From positions 1-64,000 of the forward strand of contig JAGEMR010000141.1 of assembly GCA_021030915.1 (NCBI GenBank): DNA of 64,000 nucleotides, read 5' to 3'. Within the stretch, counting starts at the first letter, position 1, and each line of letters starts with the position of its first letter. The translations under genes and the position numbers were made by a program. This DNA is from Astrothelium macrocarpum. Its lineage: Eukaryota; Ascomycota; Dothideomycetes; Trypetheliales; Trypetheliaceae. Below are positions 1-13,322 of this stretch, in pieces. Below the pieces are notes generated by a model that was not told the origin of the DNA, did no database searches, and worked only from the letters and a program-made list of their open reading frames with translations.

Positions 1-1950
1 GATAAATAAAATAATTAATAAAATTATAATTTTTTCAAAATTATTATTCATATTATTTTAATTTTTTTATTATATAAATTTCACAATTTTTATTTTTATA
101 TTAATAATAATATATTTTTTTATAATTTGAATAATTTTCATTCATAATTAATTATTTTTAAAAATAATTTTTGATTTAATAATCATAAATAGATTATATT
201 AATAAATTTATTTAAAAATATTTTATATTTTTTTTAAATAATGGCGCATTTATAGATATAATTTTTTTTATTTTTTTATTTATAAATTTATAAATTTATT
301 ATTAATTATACATATATCTTTTATAATTCTTATTATAATATTATTATTATTATATTTTCTGATATTCAGAATATTATGAATTTTATATATTAATGATATT
401 ATTTTATTAAATATTTTTTTTCATTTTTCAATATTTCTAATATTTTAATAATTGATATTTCTGATTTCAATATTCTTTTAATAAAATTAGTCATTTATGA
501 TCCGAATTGATTATATCAAATAAAATATTTTTATATATTTCGAAATTTTTTGATAATAATTCTATTAAAATTCTGAATTATTTTTTAAAAATTTATATTA
601 TAATAATATATATTAAATAATTGGAAATTATATGTAATCTGATCATAAAATAATTTTCATAATTAAATTATTTTAATATTTTTCCGATATATTATTAAAA
701 TATGAATTCGATTATTAAATATTTTTATATGATTTAATTTATTTATTGATTTAATTATATAATATATTCTCATATTTTTTCACGGATTTTTTATAAATTT
801 TCTAATATCGGAAATAAATTATTCTTTTTATCATTATTTTATTAATCAAACTATCATTCATTTTTTTTATTAGATATTTTCTGAATGATTTTTTTAATTA
901 AAATTTTTTCATTTAAATAATCTATTAAAATTATATTAATTTTTCTTTTTATGATTATAATTTCCTATTATATTATATTGGATTTGAATTAATAATTTTT
1001 TACAAAATATCCCTTTTTTTTATAAAAATAATATTTTTTATTTTTAGATTCTTTTTTTAGACGGATATTATCCTTTTTTCCTTTTCCGATAAAATTAAAA
1101 TCCATCAGATTATCATAATCATTATTCTGAATTTATAAATTTCTCCGTCTAATAATTAATTTTCAATCTTCTTTTTTATTTAAAATTTTTATATATAATT
1201 TATCATTTAATTCAATCATTATTTTTATTAATTATAATAGAATATCCGTGATATCTATATAACGCATTAATTTGTCTTTAATATTATTTTTAAATCTTTT
1301 ATAAAATATAAAATAGAATATTTCATTATTTCATTCAATTTATTAAATATATTTCTAAAATCTGATTATATAATTTATTATTAAAATCTTTTATTTAATA
1401 TTCAGAATTATTTAATTAATTATTATTTATTAATTAAATATTCTAAATATTTTAATGTTTTTTTTTTTGAATATATCAAAATTTTGAAATATATTATTGA
1501 TTATCTGATTTTCAATCTCTATTATATAATTAATAAAATATAATCAGATTTAATGAAATATTCTATTTTTTATGAATATAATTATAAAAAAAAATTGATT
1601 GATTATCATAATATCTTTAAATATAAAATATAATTGAATGATATTGAATCAATCTTCTATTTTAGAACGATTTTTATAAAAATTATCAGATTTTCTGATT
1701 TTTTCTTCAAATCATGATATGATTCAATTTTCTCTAATCTAAAATATATCATCATCATTTTATGATTATTCTTATCAATTCATTTTGAGAATATTCAATA
1801 TATTATGATTCTAGATATTTTTAAAATCAAATTTATTTAAAATCAAAATGATTTCTGAAATAAATTAATAAAAGACTGAATTAATAAAAAATAATATAAT
1901 TTGATAATTCAAAATTCTATTAAAAATATTATTAAAGATTAATTTAAAAA
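1..1950. other. AT-rich, RIP-like degraded DNA without a recognisable gene
   Basis: The stretch is almost entirely A/T with stop codons in every frame. I see no gene, RNA or intact repeat end. Base composition is like the degraded transposon that follows, so it is probably older RIP-mutated transposon sequence; this is inference from composition only. Confidence 0.7.
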
Positions 1951-4900
1951 ATGATTTTGAATACAACGAATCAAAATAGGTTCTATTATATTCTTATATA
2001 CTTCGCAATACTCCTTGATTCATGATATGAGCCTTATGAGCCAGAGGTTGGGCGGGTACACGGATGTGTACACGGCCCTCTCAGTGGTCATAACATATCA
2101 TATTCAATAATTTTTATCAATTTTATTTTCAAAATATAATTTGATACGAAATATGATTAATATATAAAATAAAACAGACGCAGATGAGATATTTCAATTA
2201 TTCTATAAAAAAGAAAGTAATATAAAGACAGAGAATATAATCATATTTATTAAACGAATTCTCAATAAGCAATAATTTATACAAATGATATACTTTTTTT
2301 GTGATTAAAAGGATCATTTTGCCAAGGATTGTCCAGATCGTGAGGCGGTAAAATAGGCTATCAAATCAATAATTAGAATAAATAAAGGTCATAAAATTAT
2401 AAAAAAATAATCGTCAAATCGAAAATCATCAAATTCGGACGATTTAAAATTCCAGATCAAGAAATTGGATTTAGAATTTAAAAGATTAAAAAAAAAAAAT
2501 GAAAATAAATCGAATCAATATCATTATAAAATTTATATTATTTAAGAAATTTTTTCAGTATTTTTAATTATATTTTTATCAATATATATATTTTTAAATA
2601 ATAAATATGAAATTACGGAATTCGTATAAATTGAAAGAATAAAAGATAAATTTTCATTTATTTAATAAATATTCGATTTTTACGTTTCAATTTATATAAT
2701 TAATAATAATTAATTTTTTAAAAAATCATTGATAATAATTCCAAAAAAATGAATTAAAATCGATAAAGGATATTTTTTATTTAAAAATATAAAAAATATA
2801 ATTATGAAAGATAATAAAAATAATAAAATTATTTTATATATTTTATTTATATTTAAATTCGAAATTAATTTGATTTTTAAATGAAAATTTTATTGTAATT
2901 ATTATTTAATCGATTTAATATTATTATCGATTTTTATTATTATTGATTAAAAATAAGAATCAATTCTTATAATAAAAATTCAAAATGGAATGTATATTAT
3001 ACAGAATATTCTAAATCAATTATAAACGAAAATTTATAAATATTAAAATTAATATAATAAACTGATTATATTTATAATTAATCAAAATATTAATTAATTT
3101 CAGATAGAATATGAAATGATTTTATATATTGATAAAAATCAAATTGAAATATTATTTTGATATCAAAAATTTGGCCATTTTAAAGATCAAATTTTATATT
3201 AATTTTATAAAATGATTATTTTAAATAAAATGATTTTTATTGTAAATAAAGATATTTTATATGAGATTTATATTTATATCAAAATCAGAAGAATATAAAA
3301 AAAAATAATAAAAAAAAAATCATTTATTTTTAAATTAATTTTTATAAATATTTACGATTTTATTAAAAAGATTTATAATAACGAATAATATTTTTTATAT
3401 ATTATAAATAATTATTTTAAAAAATATTGGATTTTTTTATTAAAAATAAAAAAGAAGATTATAAAAATTCTTTTAATCTGAAAATTGAAAATAAAATAAA
3501 AGACAGAATTTATATTAAAATTCATATATTTTAATAATATAAAAGAATTATTTAAAATGATTAAATAATGAAAAAAGGAATTTGATATAAATTCTAATTT
3601 AATAAAATTATATAATTTAATATAAAATGAATTTATTGAAAGAAATATTCAAATTTTAAAAAAAGATATAAAATTAATATTAAAAAAAGCCGTTTTTTTA
3701 AATGAATTCTGGTCTAAAATTTTAGAAATTGGAATATATATACGAAATCAAATAATTATTGAATCAGAAATTGATGAATAAAGAATTTTATTAGAAAAAG
3801 TCTTTTATGGAATCAAATTATTAATTGATTATATTCGAATTTAGAAATATAAAATATATTTTTATATTAATCCAAAATCTTTATTTGAATGATTAAATAA
3901 ATTTATAAATAAAAAGAAATTAGAAATATTTATTAATTATAAAAATAATATTATAAAATAATATAAAATATAAATATCTGATAAAAAAATAATAATCAAA
4001 ATTTTAATAAATGATATACGATTCAATAAAAATGAAAAAATTGTATATAAAAATTTAAATCTTTTAATTAATATTATTTTAAATATTATTTTAATCAAAA
4101 ATCCAATAAGAAGATCATTAAAATTAGAAATTTAAAAATATATATTATTTTATATTGAAATTCTGTTATGAAAAAAGATAAATAATAAATCAATTAAAAG
4201 ATCTTCAGAAATGAATTATAAAAAAATAATCAAAGATTCGAATCAAAATATTATGAATAAAATGATATAAAAAGAATAAAAATTTTCTATCAATTAAAAA
4301 ATTAGAAGAAATAAAAAATAAAAAAAGGATGATAATAAAAATTCAAATCAATTTTAAATAAAAATATTTCAAATTTTATTTATAATTATTATACAAATAG
4401 AATCAGATAATTCTATCAAAATTGATTAGATATTATTTATTATTAAAATCAAAAAAATTTCTGAATTTAAGACATATAATGAAATTATTAATGATTTGAA
4501 ATAGGAATATATATAAAAAAATATTATTAATAAAAAAATATAAATATTTATTATCAATAATATCTGAAAAATGATATTTCGATTAAAAGAATCAAATATC
4601 ATTATTTTTAAATGAATATTTAAAATCAAATATAATATTAATAGATTAATTAAAAAATTTAAAATAAAATTTATTATCAGAAATTTTTTATAAAAATTCG
4701 AAATTAATTTTGAAAAAATATTTATATCAATTATTCGATATAATATATTGCGGATATTTATGATTATAATTTATATAAAAGATTTTAAAATGTATAATAT
4801 AGATATTAATAATATCTTTATTGAATTCTTTTTAAAAAAAGATATTTATATGATAAATCCATTAAATATTTCTTTTTTATCAGAGATATATCTTCATATT

Positions 4901-6337
4901 TTGTGAAATTTATATAATCTGAAATAAATTATATGAAATTAGAATTAATATTATATTATAAAAATGGAAAAATTCAATTTTAAATAAAATAAAATAGATT
5001 TTTATTTATTCATTTAATTAAAAAAGAATTTTATAATTCTGATATATATTGATGATATTATAATCATCAGAAAAAAATTAAAAGATATTTAATGATTCAA
5101 AAATGCCTTTAATATTATATTCAAAATCAAGAATTTAGAAAAAATTCAAATAATATAAGATCGAATTAAAAGAATTTTATAATTTGATCAAATATATTAT
5201 ATTCAAAATATTTTTTTAGAATTTTATATAAATAAAAATAATATCAATCCGGTCAGATCGCCCATGAATTTATATAAGAATCTTCGATCAATAAATTCTA
5301 ATAATAATAAAACGGATAAATAAAAATATATTAAAAAAATCAGAAAATGGATATATCTGAAAATTCAAATCAGATCAGATATTATTTTTATATTTGAAAG
5401 ACTGAATTAATATTTCAGAAATTTAATAAAATTTTATATATCAGTATTAAAAAAATTGAATTAATATATTCAATTAAACAAAAATTTCGGAATTATATTT
5501 TATAAAAATTATTTAAATATTTTATTTGAATATTCTGATTCAGATTATATCATGAATAAAATAGATAAAATATCTATTTTAAAAAATATATTTATTTTTA
5601 TTAAAAATTCAATTTTGTGAATGAATAAAAAACAGAAATCGGTAATAATATCAATAATAAAAATGGAATATATGATAATATATAAATATATAAAATAATT
5701 TTAATAAATTATTCAAATTTTAAAAAATATGAAACGAAAATATCTGATTAAATCTTTTTTTTTAAAATCAATCATAAAAAAAAATCAAAAATTTATTTTT
5801 AATTCATTTATCAGAATAATAATTGGATTTTGAAAAAATAATCAGATTATATTAATATTGATAAAAAATATATATATTAATATTGATAAAAAATATATAT
5901 ATTTATAAATGATTAAAATATATTGATATTATTTATTATTATATGCGAATATTATAATAAATAAAACGGATTATTATTGAATTTATTTCCAATTCTGATA
6001 TAATGGCTGATGGATTAATCAAATTTAAAACTGATTCTAATTTTCAGATATTTATTTAATAATTCGGATTGATAGAATATTGATCTTCAGATTTAAAAGA
6101 GAGTATTGAGAATATATAATTCAGAAGAATAATATCGTTTAAGAATCTCAGTCAGAATTAATATAAAAAGAAGAGGACTTCGTCCGTTTCTTCTTCATCA
6201 TCTCATCTGTATCTATCAATTCATTAACTAATATACCAGCAAACAATACAGTTGGCAGTTCCTTCTATAGTAGCTCTGTGAGCGTTATCCTGAGTGTCCT
6301 TACTTCCACTGCACCATCTTAGAGCCTGTATTCAACA
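1951..6337 (+). mobile_element. Degenerate Ty1/Copia LTR retrotransposon relic
   Basis: Plus-strand relics appear in Copia order. A gag zinc-knuckle trace (C..., HFAKDCPDRE with a stop inside) lies near 2291-2342, a reverse-transcriptase YIDD motif near 5047, and the end of RNase H (ADGLIK, compare ADGLTK of Copia) near 6004. Every frame is broken by stops, mostly TAA/TAG/TGA in AT-rich context, as RIP produces. The left boundary is approximate: a GC-richer island at about 2030-2095 containing TTATGAGCC may be the primer-binding region. I could not find a 5' LTR matching the 3' one. Confidence 0.7.
6107..6337 (+). repeat. Probable 3' LTR of the degraded Copia element
   Basis: It follows a purine-rich tract (AAAAGAGAGTA) directly downstream of the RNase H end. 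It begins TGAGAATATA and ends TATTCAACA, that is TG...CA. The part at 6165-6335 is much less AT-biased than its surroundings. No second copy was found, so the boundaries rest on the terminal dinucleotides and position only. Confidence 0.45.
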
Positions 6338-7116
6338 TTATTTATATTTAAATAAATTTATCAGATAATGAAAAATTTGTTATTTATATATTAAAAAAGG
6401 AAATAATATTTATTTTTTATAATGATATATAAAAATAATATCTAATTATTTATATAAATATTTTAAATTATTAAAATCCATTTTCAATTATCAGATTATT
6501 TTATATAAATTTTTTTTTTTATAATTTGAAATAATAATAATTTTCATATATAGTAATATTTTTATCAAAAAATTAATTTTATTAAAATTATAAATATTAA
6601 TATTAATAATTTCATATTTATTAATTATATTATATATAAAATTAAATTAATTTTATATAATTATAGAATTTTTAATTAATATTTTTTAATAATCAATTTT
6701 TTATCAGAATTATATTTTAAATAATGATTATTATTATATGAAATTTATAATTTATCAAAATTCGATATATAATATATTTCAAATTTCGCGTAAATAATCA
6801 ATCATATTTTATATATTATTTTATTTAAATGAAAATTCATGATTGATTAAATTTATAATACAATTTAAAAATTGTTTTTTTTTTATTTTAATAAAATTTA
6901 TTAAATTGATTAAAATATCATATCGTAATTATTAATTATTATATTAAATAATTAATATTATATAAGGAATTTTATAAATTTGAATTATAATTCATATATT
7001 AAATTTTAAATCGTTTTTGAGAATTTGAAATATTATGATTATTTTATTTTTATATAAAAATGATTGCATTTTTATATATAGAAAAAAATGATTATAAAAT
7101 TCAAAATTCGTAAAAT
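6338..7116. other. AT-rich degraded DNA, nothing recognised
   Basis: No open frame of note and no repeat end was seen in these roughly 780 bases. Confidence 0.6.
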
Positions 7117-7173
7117 TGGGTATGGGTGATCCGTTCGTTATGATGGTCCGCTCGCTATACAGATACGTTAATT
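7117..7173. repeat. Orphan terminal-inverted-repeat-like GC island
   Basis: Read on the minus strand it starts TAACGTATCTGTATAGCGAG and continues with further CG-rich short repeats. This is the same layout as the end of the neighbouring element (ACGTATTGGATCAGCGAAGC). It looks like one surviving end of a related Tc1/mariner-like element whose other end is lost. No partner was found. Confidence 0.35.
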
Positions 7174-7299
7174 GAAATTCAAAAAAAGATTAAAAAAATA
7201 ATTAAAAAAATTAAAAAAATTTCAATAATTATTAATAAAAAATTAAAATAAATTCAAAAATAATAATATCAGATAAATAAATAATTATTATTTTATATA

Positions 7300-7357
7300 A
7301 CGTATTGGATCAGCGAAGCGGCCATATCAGCGAAACGGCCGCTTTTTTTTGGCACCA
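7300..7357 (+). repeat. Left terminal inverted repeat of the 1851-bp element
   Basis: It matches the right end in reverse complement and stays GC-rich inside AT-rich DNA. It contains two related short boxes (ATCAGCGAAGCGGCC and ATCAGCGAAACGGCC) that could be transposase-binding repeats. Confidence 0.75.
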
Positions 7358-9092
7358 CTATTTTATGAATTATTATAATATGTAATAATAACGCAAAATA
7401 TTATTGATTTAATAAAAAAATAGAATTAATTTTATATTCCGAATTTATAAATCTGAATAATTTAAAAATTTACGATTTATTATAATGGTATTTAATTTCA
7501 GATATTAATAATTCTTTAATTGATTATATGAAATCTTTTTCCGATCTATCATTCAATCCAATTATTCAAAATTTATAATGAATAAAAAAGAAATTATTAT
7601 TTGATATATTTTTGATTTAAATTCGAAAGGATTTATATTCTGATTATATAAGATATCAGATATAACAGATAAAATATTAAATATATATAATGAAAAATCA
7701 ATGAATAAAAAATGGATTAAAAGATTTATAATATATTCTGATGAATTAAAAATGATTTTTAATTGAATAAAAAATTGATAAAGAATATTATAAAAGAATT
7801 CAGAAATCATAAATATATGATTTAAATTAATTGAAAAGATAAAAATTAAATATAAAATATTTGATAATGATATTCATAATTTCGATAAAATTAATTTTTA
7901 AATGAATATTATCAGATCAATAAAAATTATTATTAATATCAAAAAACGTATTCAATTTCAATTTATTCAATCAAATAATCATGAATGGATTATTATAATT
8001 TAAAATATTTATATTATTAGATATATAATCTTATCATTCATTATTTATAAAAAATATATCCATATTTCTATCTGATATAAAGAAATAAATATATTTTTTA
8101 TTTAAAAATTTTCAATTTCTGAAAATAATTGAATTAATAATATATTTAATTTGAAATGATTAAAATATTTTAATATATATATAAAAATATGTCAAATTAA
8201 AAGATATCAATTATTCATTTTGAATGATTATGAAAATTATTTCAATCAGAATTTTAAAAATTTTTATTTCGAAAATTAAATTCTCATATTTTATATATTA
8301 TTTTATTCTTCATATATTCTTTAATTTTTGAATATAATTTATTTTATATCTTTAAAATTAAAATATTTTTAAAATGTATGAAATTTGACGTATTAATATA
8401 TTTTTTATATCAATGAAAAAGATTTTTTTTTAATTTTTAAAAACGCGTTTTTTGATATATTTATAAAAGAAAATTGTTAGAAGATTTTTAAAATATCAGA
8501 ATTAATTCCAATTAATACACAAAAAATATTAGATTATTTGGATATATAATTATATATATCATTAGAATCCCTTTTATTAAAAATAATATAATAATCAAAA
8601 ATTCCAAATAATATTCACGAATTTGGATTATAATATAAATTCATAAATAATTCTTTTATTCGATCATTTTTAAAAATTAAAAATAAATTTTTATAATTTA
8701 TAAAAAATATCAAATTGATATTATATCAAAATATATTTCAAATTTCCCGTATTATAGAATTTAAAGAATAATTAAAAATAATAATTAAACGAAAAAAACG
8801 TAAAAAAAAAATAGATTTAATATGATGATATAATAGAATATAATATAAAAATAATATAGATCGCTGCAGATATATTTAAAATATTATAATTATTTAAAAA
8901 GATTCGAAATGGTGATGATTAAAAAAAAATTCAATTAATTTTATAATATTATGAAAATTATGAAAAGACAGAATATAATACACGTATTTGTCAAAAGAAT
9001 ATTGAAGAATTTTCAGAATCTGATATAAGTCTAGAATCTGTAAATTGGGGTTTGAATAATGACAAAAATAATGATTGAAAAATATGAGATGA

Positions 9093-9150
9093 TGGTGCCA
9101 AAAAAAAACGGCCGCTTCGCTGATATGGCCGCTTCGCTGATCCAATACGT
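9093..9150 (-). repeat. Right terminal inverted repeat of the 1851-bp element
   Basis: This is the inverted copy of the left end, with the same two internal boxes; TA follows immediately. Confidence 0.75.
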
Positions 9151-9440
9151 TATATAATATTTTTATCATAATTTAATTATAATAAATAATAAAAATTTTA
9201 ATATAATAAAAAATTGATAAATAATTCAAAATTAATATTAAAATATTTTATTAAAAATTAAAAAAATTATTATCAATTTTAAAAAAATTTTAAATTATTA
9301 TTAATTTTAATAAATCAAATAATTATAATATAAATAAAATTATCATAATAATAAAATCAGAATATTAAATATATAAATCAGATAGATATTTAAATTAATT
9401 ATCATAATATATTAGATATATTTAAAAAAATATATTCAGA

Positions 9441-12400
9441 TTATATAATTAGAATCTCATAAATTGTACTATTACTGGAATTATCGATGTTCAAACCTCG
9501 CCGTCGCGACAGCGAGGCCCCGAGCGGAGTGGTGGTCCGAGCGGAGTGGTGGGGAATACTCCTACTCCGCGCTGCGTTGCCCCAGTCTTCTGCCACCATA
9601 CCAATGTCATTCTGCAGCAGCGGGTCTGCACCGTTCTCAAGTAGGCAGGCTACAATCTCATGTTTGTTCCTTCGATGCGCGTAATGAAGAGGGGTGTTCC
9701 CGAAAACATTCTTCGCGTTGACATTGGCTCCTGCAGCGACGAGCATTTGCACCCATTTCAAGCAATGACCGTGGGTGTCAATGTTGTCAGCCGCATCGTG
9801 GAGTGGAGTATCGCCGACACAGTCTCCTGCCGAGATATCAGGAACGGAGGATATGAGTCTGTTAAGAATTGTGGATTCGCAGCACGCTTTTTCCTCGCCT
9901 GAGCGAGGTAAGCAACAGTCATGTAAGCATATTCTTCCACTAATATCTCTATATCCTAAAAATTCAGAAAGCGGCGGCAGTTCATCTACCCCCTCCAGTT
10001 CAGCATAGCGATCAAGCAGAACCTCCAAACTTTGAAATGCGTTGGCCTTGATTGCAGCATGTACAAAGGTCTCGCTAGAAGCGGTCCTCTCAAGAAAAAT
10101 CCTCCCACCAACGTGATCGACTACAGTCATGCACGCGGCACGATGTTCAAGGGCAAGAATTAATGCTGTGCGGCCAAAGATGTCCTTTTTGAAACCATCT
10201 GAATTTTGATGGAAACAAAATTTGATCAATTCAATATTCATTTGTTCTGCCGCCTTATGGAGAACTGTCTTGCCAAAGTTACTCTGAGTATTGATGTCGT
10301 ATTTCTTTCCAAGAAGTTCCCCGGCAAGGGAGTAATCTTCGTCTTCGACAGCATAAGAAAGTAGGTCACGCCCATTGACATCTTTCAGGTTGCGGTATAG
10401 CTCAACCTGATTGGTCTCTTCCGATGCAGAGTGTTCAAGAAGCGTGGCGATGCATAGCTTTCCTGATAAGATGGCGATCTCAAGTGGAAGCTTATCAGAT
10501 CCGTCTCTGGTATCAAATGAGAGTCCCGCTTTCCTCAGGACCGCGAAGAGCAATTGATCTGCATATCTCCTTTCTTTCAAGGCTTGACCCAGACCAACAG
10601 GTCTCGCAGGTGGTAAATCGAAAACATCCCAGAGTAATCGGTCCTCATTTGTAGCCTCGAATGATTGTGCATCTGCAAGCACATGAGCTGCTGTCCTGGC
10701 GTTATGACCCAGCGTTGTCCTGTCAATGCGTGCACCTTTCTCAATCAACTGAGCAACTCCCAAAGGTTGGCCCCGGGCGACACAGAGAAGCAGCGGATTC
10801 CAAATCTTATACCGTTGTTCGACGTCGACGTCGTGATGTAAGAGAGCCTCGGTAGTGTGACTGTTCCCGGCTAGGATTGAAAGTATTAGGGGTGGCGGCA
10901 GACAGTAACCAATAACTTCAGGAGCGCGCTGATTAAAGAGCATCTGCAGGAGCTTATTTCCATATTGCGTTCTACATGCTTGGATGTATACATTTGCCAT
11001 TGTGAATGATGACCTACAGATGACACGCCCAAAAATATGCTGACTGGCAAACACTTTCCTATCAACACCCAGATCGAGCAACCAGGTGACCGCGGTAAAA
11101 TGTTCTTCGAAAATAGCAAGAGTTAAAGCGCTGTGATGAGTCTCGGGGCTTTCTACAGTGGCATTAGCCGACAAGTCAGTGATGAGAATACTAAGCAGAT
11201 GCTTTTTCCCGGCTTCTATAGCGTACTCCAACAGAGCCTGAATGCATGCTTCCCTGATTTGAGGCTCTTGAGGTTCAGTTTCCAGGATCCTAGGGAGGCC
11301 ATGGAAATCCCCTGTTGAGACCAAGAGGGTTATCTGGCCAACCAATGATGCCATCGGAGGAATCTGTAGGGGCTGCAGTCGACCTTGCAGCACCTGTGGA
11401 AGAGATCGTACATTGTTTATTTGTCCCTGCCGACGCTCCAGTGCCAATCGATGCGAGAATACCGCGGTTCGAAGTCCTCTCTCACAGACGGAAACATCAA
11501 TCTCCGTGAGAAGATGTCGACCTAATTTGAGTACGTTCATCAAACAAGCCAGGCTCCAATCGCGACGCTCCTCGACCGTTGTGCAGCTCAAGTCTCGAGT
11601 CTTGATAATGTAGTGCATGGCTTCTCCTTGCGCATAGTGAGATCCATTCCGGGCCGCTTCCTAAAGAAGCTCCTGTGCCATTTGAGGATGCTTTGGTACC
11701 AGACGACCTTCATGATAGCACAAGAACACTGCGTGCAAGCTATCCTTTTGTGCAGGATGATTGATATCTCCAGCCCTTGCTTTGAGGCCTTGGAACAAGG
11801 CATTTTGGACGGGCTCGGGGAGGTTTCTAACCTCATGGTGATTGATCAGCTGAACTCTTCAGTATTCGATACAAAGTTTCTGGCCACTTCGAAACTCACC
11901 CAAGTGCCCAGTTTCGCTTGGAACTGAGAAGAAACGCTTGCTGGCTCGAGCTCAAGTCGAGTCATGGCCGCCCCCTCAGCGACCCATGGCCACTGTAGGT
12001 GGGGTACTCCTATTTCTTCGCAAATACGTCTGCGACCTCAGCTTGGCATTTTATATGGATCGATTACCGACCTAAGATCCTTTCGCAAATCTTCCACCCA
12101 TGGTCGATCACCAGGCCTTTCTCTGCTCATCGATGGACACAATTCGTGCAATATTTGCTGGTTGGCAGCTTCGTTGCGCTCCAAATCCGTACGCTATTCA
12201 TAGTCAGCAAATTAATTTCGATGAGCGTTCGGACATGCCTCCACTTCGTTACTGTCTGACGGCTCTACTGACGGAGCATTTAAGATGGCCTTAATCACCA
12301 GCGCTGCGGAAAAGACGTCTCTACCGTAGGCCTGCTCGCGAAATAGAGGTTCATCGGACTCAGAATAGCATTCAGGAGCACACCAACCTTCCATTCCTAT

Positions 12401-13060
12401 TCCTCTTGGTCGCTGACCGCTCACGAAAGCGAAGCCAGAGTCGGACACCTTTGCAACGTAAGGGATATTAGCTTGATCAGCTGAAGGGAGTATGAGAATG
12501 TTGTCCGGTTTTACATCGCCATGACATATTCGAACAGAATGAAGTGCGTACAGTCCATCCAGAATGTTAGTGACTAAGGAACGCTTTACAAGTAGAGACA
12601 GTGGCTGAAGTAACAACTCCGTGAGTGTGGGATAGCTTTCATGGGCCAATTCTGTTACCAAAGCTGGTCGTATCCAAGAGGGGACATCCGTTTCAAAGAA
12701 AACTCCTTCGAGAAATATGACATTAGGACAACGCCGTAGGATGCCATTAGTCATGATGCGTATTTCATGAGAAGCATTTTCCAGGTTTCTCTGAAGATTC
12801 TCACCAGCAGTTTCGGCAGAATATTGGCCTAACGGCGCTTGAAAGTTGAAGTACTTGATAGCTACCGCCTTCTGTCTATAAACGCCTGAGCATACTGTAT
12901 ACGTAGCTCCGCAAGCCAAGTTCTTTGTCCGTTGTATTCCTTCGTTGATGATTGGTGCACCTCCGGCGAGAAGATCGTCAATGAATTCTGTGAGATCATG
13001 GTGTAGGATATCAGGCTTGGATTCAAGGCTCATTTCGACTGTCATAGGCGCGCTACGCAT
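9441..13060 (-). pseudogene. Protein kinase-Sel1-ankyrin repeat gene with one in-frame stop
   Basis: Four exons join in phase 0: 13060-12269, 12193-12068, 11992-11900 and 11849-9441 (introns of 75, 75 and 50 nt with CTGAC-type branch points), giving about 1139 codons. Residues 1-340 form a kinase domain: VAIK lysine K69, catalytic loop HGDVKPDN (180-187, HGD instead of HRD), DSG (207-209) for DFG, and APE (228-230). A Sel1-like segment (EGRLVPKHP...EAARNGSHYAQGEA) follows, then about 700 residues with many ankyrin units such as GNTPLHYA and GADPLLQN. A TAG at 11661-11663 sits inside the Sel1 repeat where Q or R is usual, consistent with CAG to TAG. The last ~15 codons run into AT-rich DNA, so the original 3' end may be lost. 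It could alternatively be expressed as two shorter proteins. The role is probably signalling or non-self recognition, by family only. Confidence 0.7.
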
Positions 13061-13322
13061 TTGTTATGAGATGTTCACGTTTTGTCATATGGGATCAAAA
13101 CACTCACTGATTGTTCATGCCTGCTCAGCCTCACGGCGCTTGGCATTCTGCAGCCTCACGGCACTGGCTGCCTCTTCCGCGTGATTCTCAATGCGTCCCA
13201 TGTGCGACAACGTTGATCACGTAAAATCCAATAGTTGAAAGTCCTGGTCAGAGGAGTCCGTCGAGGTTCTCAAGAGTCGATTCCTAAAAACAACATTGCT
13301 TTTTTCCAGGGCGGAAACAAAA
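13061..13322. promoter_or_regulatory. Shared divergent promoter region
   Basis: The 262 bp lie between the start codons of the kinase-ankyrin gene and the HeLo-like pseudokinase gene, which face away from each other. It must hold both promoters, which suggests co-regulation. I see no specific binding site that I can name. Confidence 0.5.

Larger units (their letters stand above)
7300..9150. mobile_element. Tc1/mariner (Fot1/pogo-like) DNA transposon, RIP-degraded, intact TIRs
   Basis: Terminal inverted repeats of about 58 bp, nearly identical (two mismatches), begin ACGTATTGGATCAGCGAAGC at the left and are inverted at the right. TA dinucleotides flank both ends, as expected for Tc1/mariner target sites. 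The total length of 1851 bp is typical of fungal Fot1/pogo elements. The interior is extremely AT-rich with no open transposase. A weak LLD trace near 8015 may be the remains of the DDE region, but I could not align it convincingly. Family assignment rests on TIR, TA flanks and size. Confidence 0.7.

Noticed and set aside
4426..9169. Short frames within the AT-rich block
   Set aside because: Composition-driven, I/N/F/L/Y-rich, no homology pattern; expected by chance in RIP-degraded DNA.
11613..12294. Several plus-strand frames opposite the kinase-ankyrin gene
   Set aside because: They are explained by exons 2-4 and introns on the minus strand, which join in phase and give Sel1/kinase sequence.
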